From Hevea brasiliensis (Eukaryota; Streptophyta; Magnoliopsida; Malpighiales; Euphorbiaceae): 64,000 nucleotides of DNA. The stretch is taken from contig NC_079496.1 in NCBI RefSeq assembly GCF_030052815.1, forward strand, positions 81,705,652-81,769,651, written 5' to 3'. Shown here one piece after another: positions 62,999-64,000 of this stretch. The notes beneath the pieces were generated by a model that saw only the letters and a list, made by a program, of their open reading frames with translations, ran no database searches and was not told where the DNA came from. Position numbers and translations under genes: made by a program. Positions within the stretch are counted from its first letter, which is position 1. Each line of letters opens with the position of its first letter.

Positions 62999-64000
62999 TT
63001 TTATCGAGAAAATTAAGCTGCAGAAAATAACCAGATTAATTAGTAAATGTATCATGTAATTAACCAAAATGATTATGGTCTTTTAATCAAATTGGTCCTC
63101 CCACTAACTTAGCGAATCCTTCACTTCCAATGTAGAAAACGGAAATCCTAGTTGGATGGATTTCTAGTGGGTGATTGAATTCTTATAATTCTATTGATCA
63201 TCCTCAGGTACATCCATTATTGGAATTACAATAAACTATAAGTGAGCAACTCCTTGCCCATCACATCTCATGTGAGGTTCAATCCTTTTACTAGCCCCTA
63301 ATGCTCAAAATCTCGGTACATCCAATATTGACTTATCTTGCATTAGTTAAGTTGATCCCATTGAGCGATAATTATGCAAATAATTTTAATGTCCTCAGGT
63401 ACATCCAATATTGGCCACCAAACCATTTACATATTTACAACATCTCATGCTTAACAATTATTCTTAAGAAAATCTCTTAAATTAATTGCATCTCATGCAA
63501 CTATTTAAAATTTCTTAAAATAATTGCCCCAATGGAGGGCTTATGTTATAATTACTTTAATTATAGCATTTCTAACTTAATCATTTGTTTGGAAGATTTT
63601 ATAGCCATCCTAATTACTATTAAGGTCTCACTTTGCACATTATCCATTTAGCATGCATATATCATATAATTGCATACATTCCCATACATCTCATGCATTC
63701 ATGGATAAGCGATAAATATGGTATGATCATGGACTTTCTAAGGGATTCAATTCGAGCCACCAAGAATTGAATCAGGGCATTCCTAGGTGCATTTCATTCA
63801 TTCATTTTACAAGAGTTGCTGAAGGAGTACATAATCAACACTTGATATTGAATTCCTCCCACTGGTCCCACCAATGCTCTTGACCTCCTTGAACTTCTTG
63901 CAATCCAATATTACATAGTAATCCTTGGCATACCAAGGCGAATTTACAAGAACTTAAATAAATGAAATTACAACCCAAAAATATTACAAACTTAATAATA
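62999..64000 (-). mobile_element. Copia E leader, running off the window
   Basis: This is the gag-proximal leader on the minus strand. It has a TATTTTCTGCAG splice-acceptor-like site just before gag (near 63019) and the three CTCAGGTACATCC-type motifs at 63201-63223, 63311-63330 and 63392-63414. The primer binding site and 5' LTR should lie some 0.6 kb and more past 64000. No other gene is seen. Confidence 0.85.

Overview
This window is plant nuclear DNA, and essentially all of it is LTR retrotransposon sequence, intact or broken. I see no host gene, tRNA, rRNA, CRISPR array or bacterial feature. The evidence for a flowering plant is a Ty3/gypsy chromovirus polyprotein with a chromodomain (Tekay/Del-like), Ty1/copia gag-pol genes, initiator-Met-type primer binding sites (TGGTATCAGAGC), LTRs of 2 to 3.7 kb, 5-bp target site duplications (TSDs), very AT-rich sequence, and C-to-T decay of CAA, CAG and TGG codons into stops. 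The species cannot be named from the sequence; a eudicot with a repeat-rich genome fits best.

Four repeat families explain most bases. (1) A copia family with LTRs of about 2.1 kb and a leader of more than 1.5 kb. Internal pieces are named here B and A (plus strand) and C, D and E (minus strand); solo LTRs are H, G and F. (2) T1, a Tekay-like gypsy family with LTRs of about 3.5 kb starting TGTAACAC and ending GGTGTGACA. (3) T2, a related gypsy element with two LTRs of about 3.6 kb around only 956 bp of non-coding DNA. (4) T3, a third related gypsy LTR of about 3.1 kb.

Layout. 1-4641: the 3' end of a T1 element (integrase, chromodomain, polypurine tract, 3' LTR). 4642-5394: an unrelated LTR-like fragment with hairpin repeats. 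5395-6865: a truncated T1-type LTR. 6866-33504: copia B, split by a T1 solo LTR (8171-11854), a T1 remnant (13412-18469) and copia solo LTR H (18993-33436). H is split by the T2 element (19177-31507), and each T2 LTR carries a copia solo LTR (G, F). 33519-35620: a copia LTR shared by B and A. 35621-44673: copia A, split by a T1 solo LTR (39640-43098) and ending in a deleted LTR. 44674-46198: the leader of minus-strand copia C. 46199-48255: an LTR shared by C and D. 48256-56487: copia D, split by a T3 solo LTR (48627-51733). 56488-57356: the start of another T3 LTR. 57357-64000: copia E, inserted into that T3 LTR and running off the window.

All coding regions are dead as read. The copia genes would encode Gag (with a CCHC knuckle), an aspartic protease, integrase, reverse transcriptase and RNase H as one polyprotein acting in cytoplasmic virus-like particles. 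Points worth a second look are: a systematic CAG/CTG-context indel signature limited to E and F that looks like a base-calling artefact; the complete coding-free T2 element; a double hairpin in the gypsy LTRs whose arms covary between families; a candidate leader intron in the copia elements; and two protease-removing deletions with the same 5' breakpoint.
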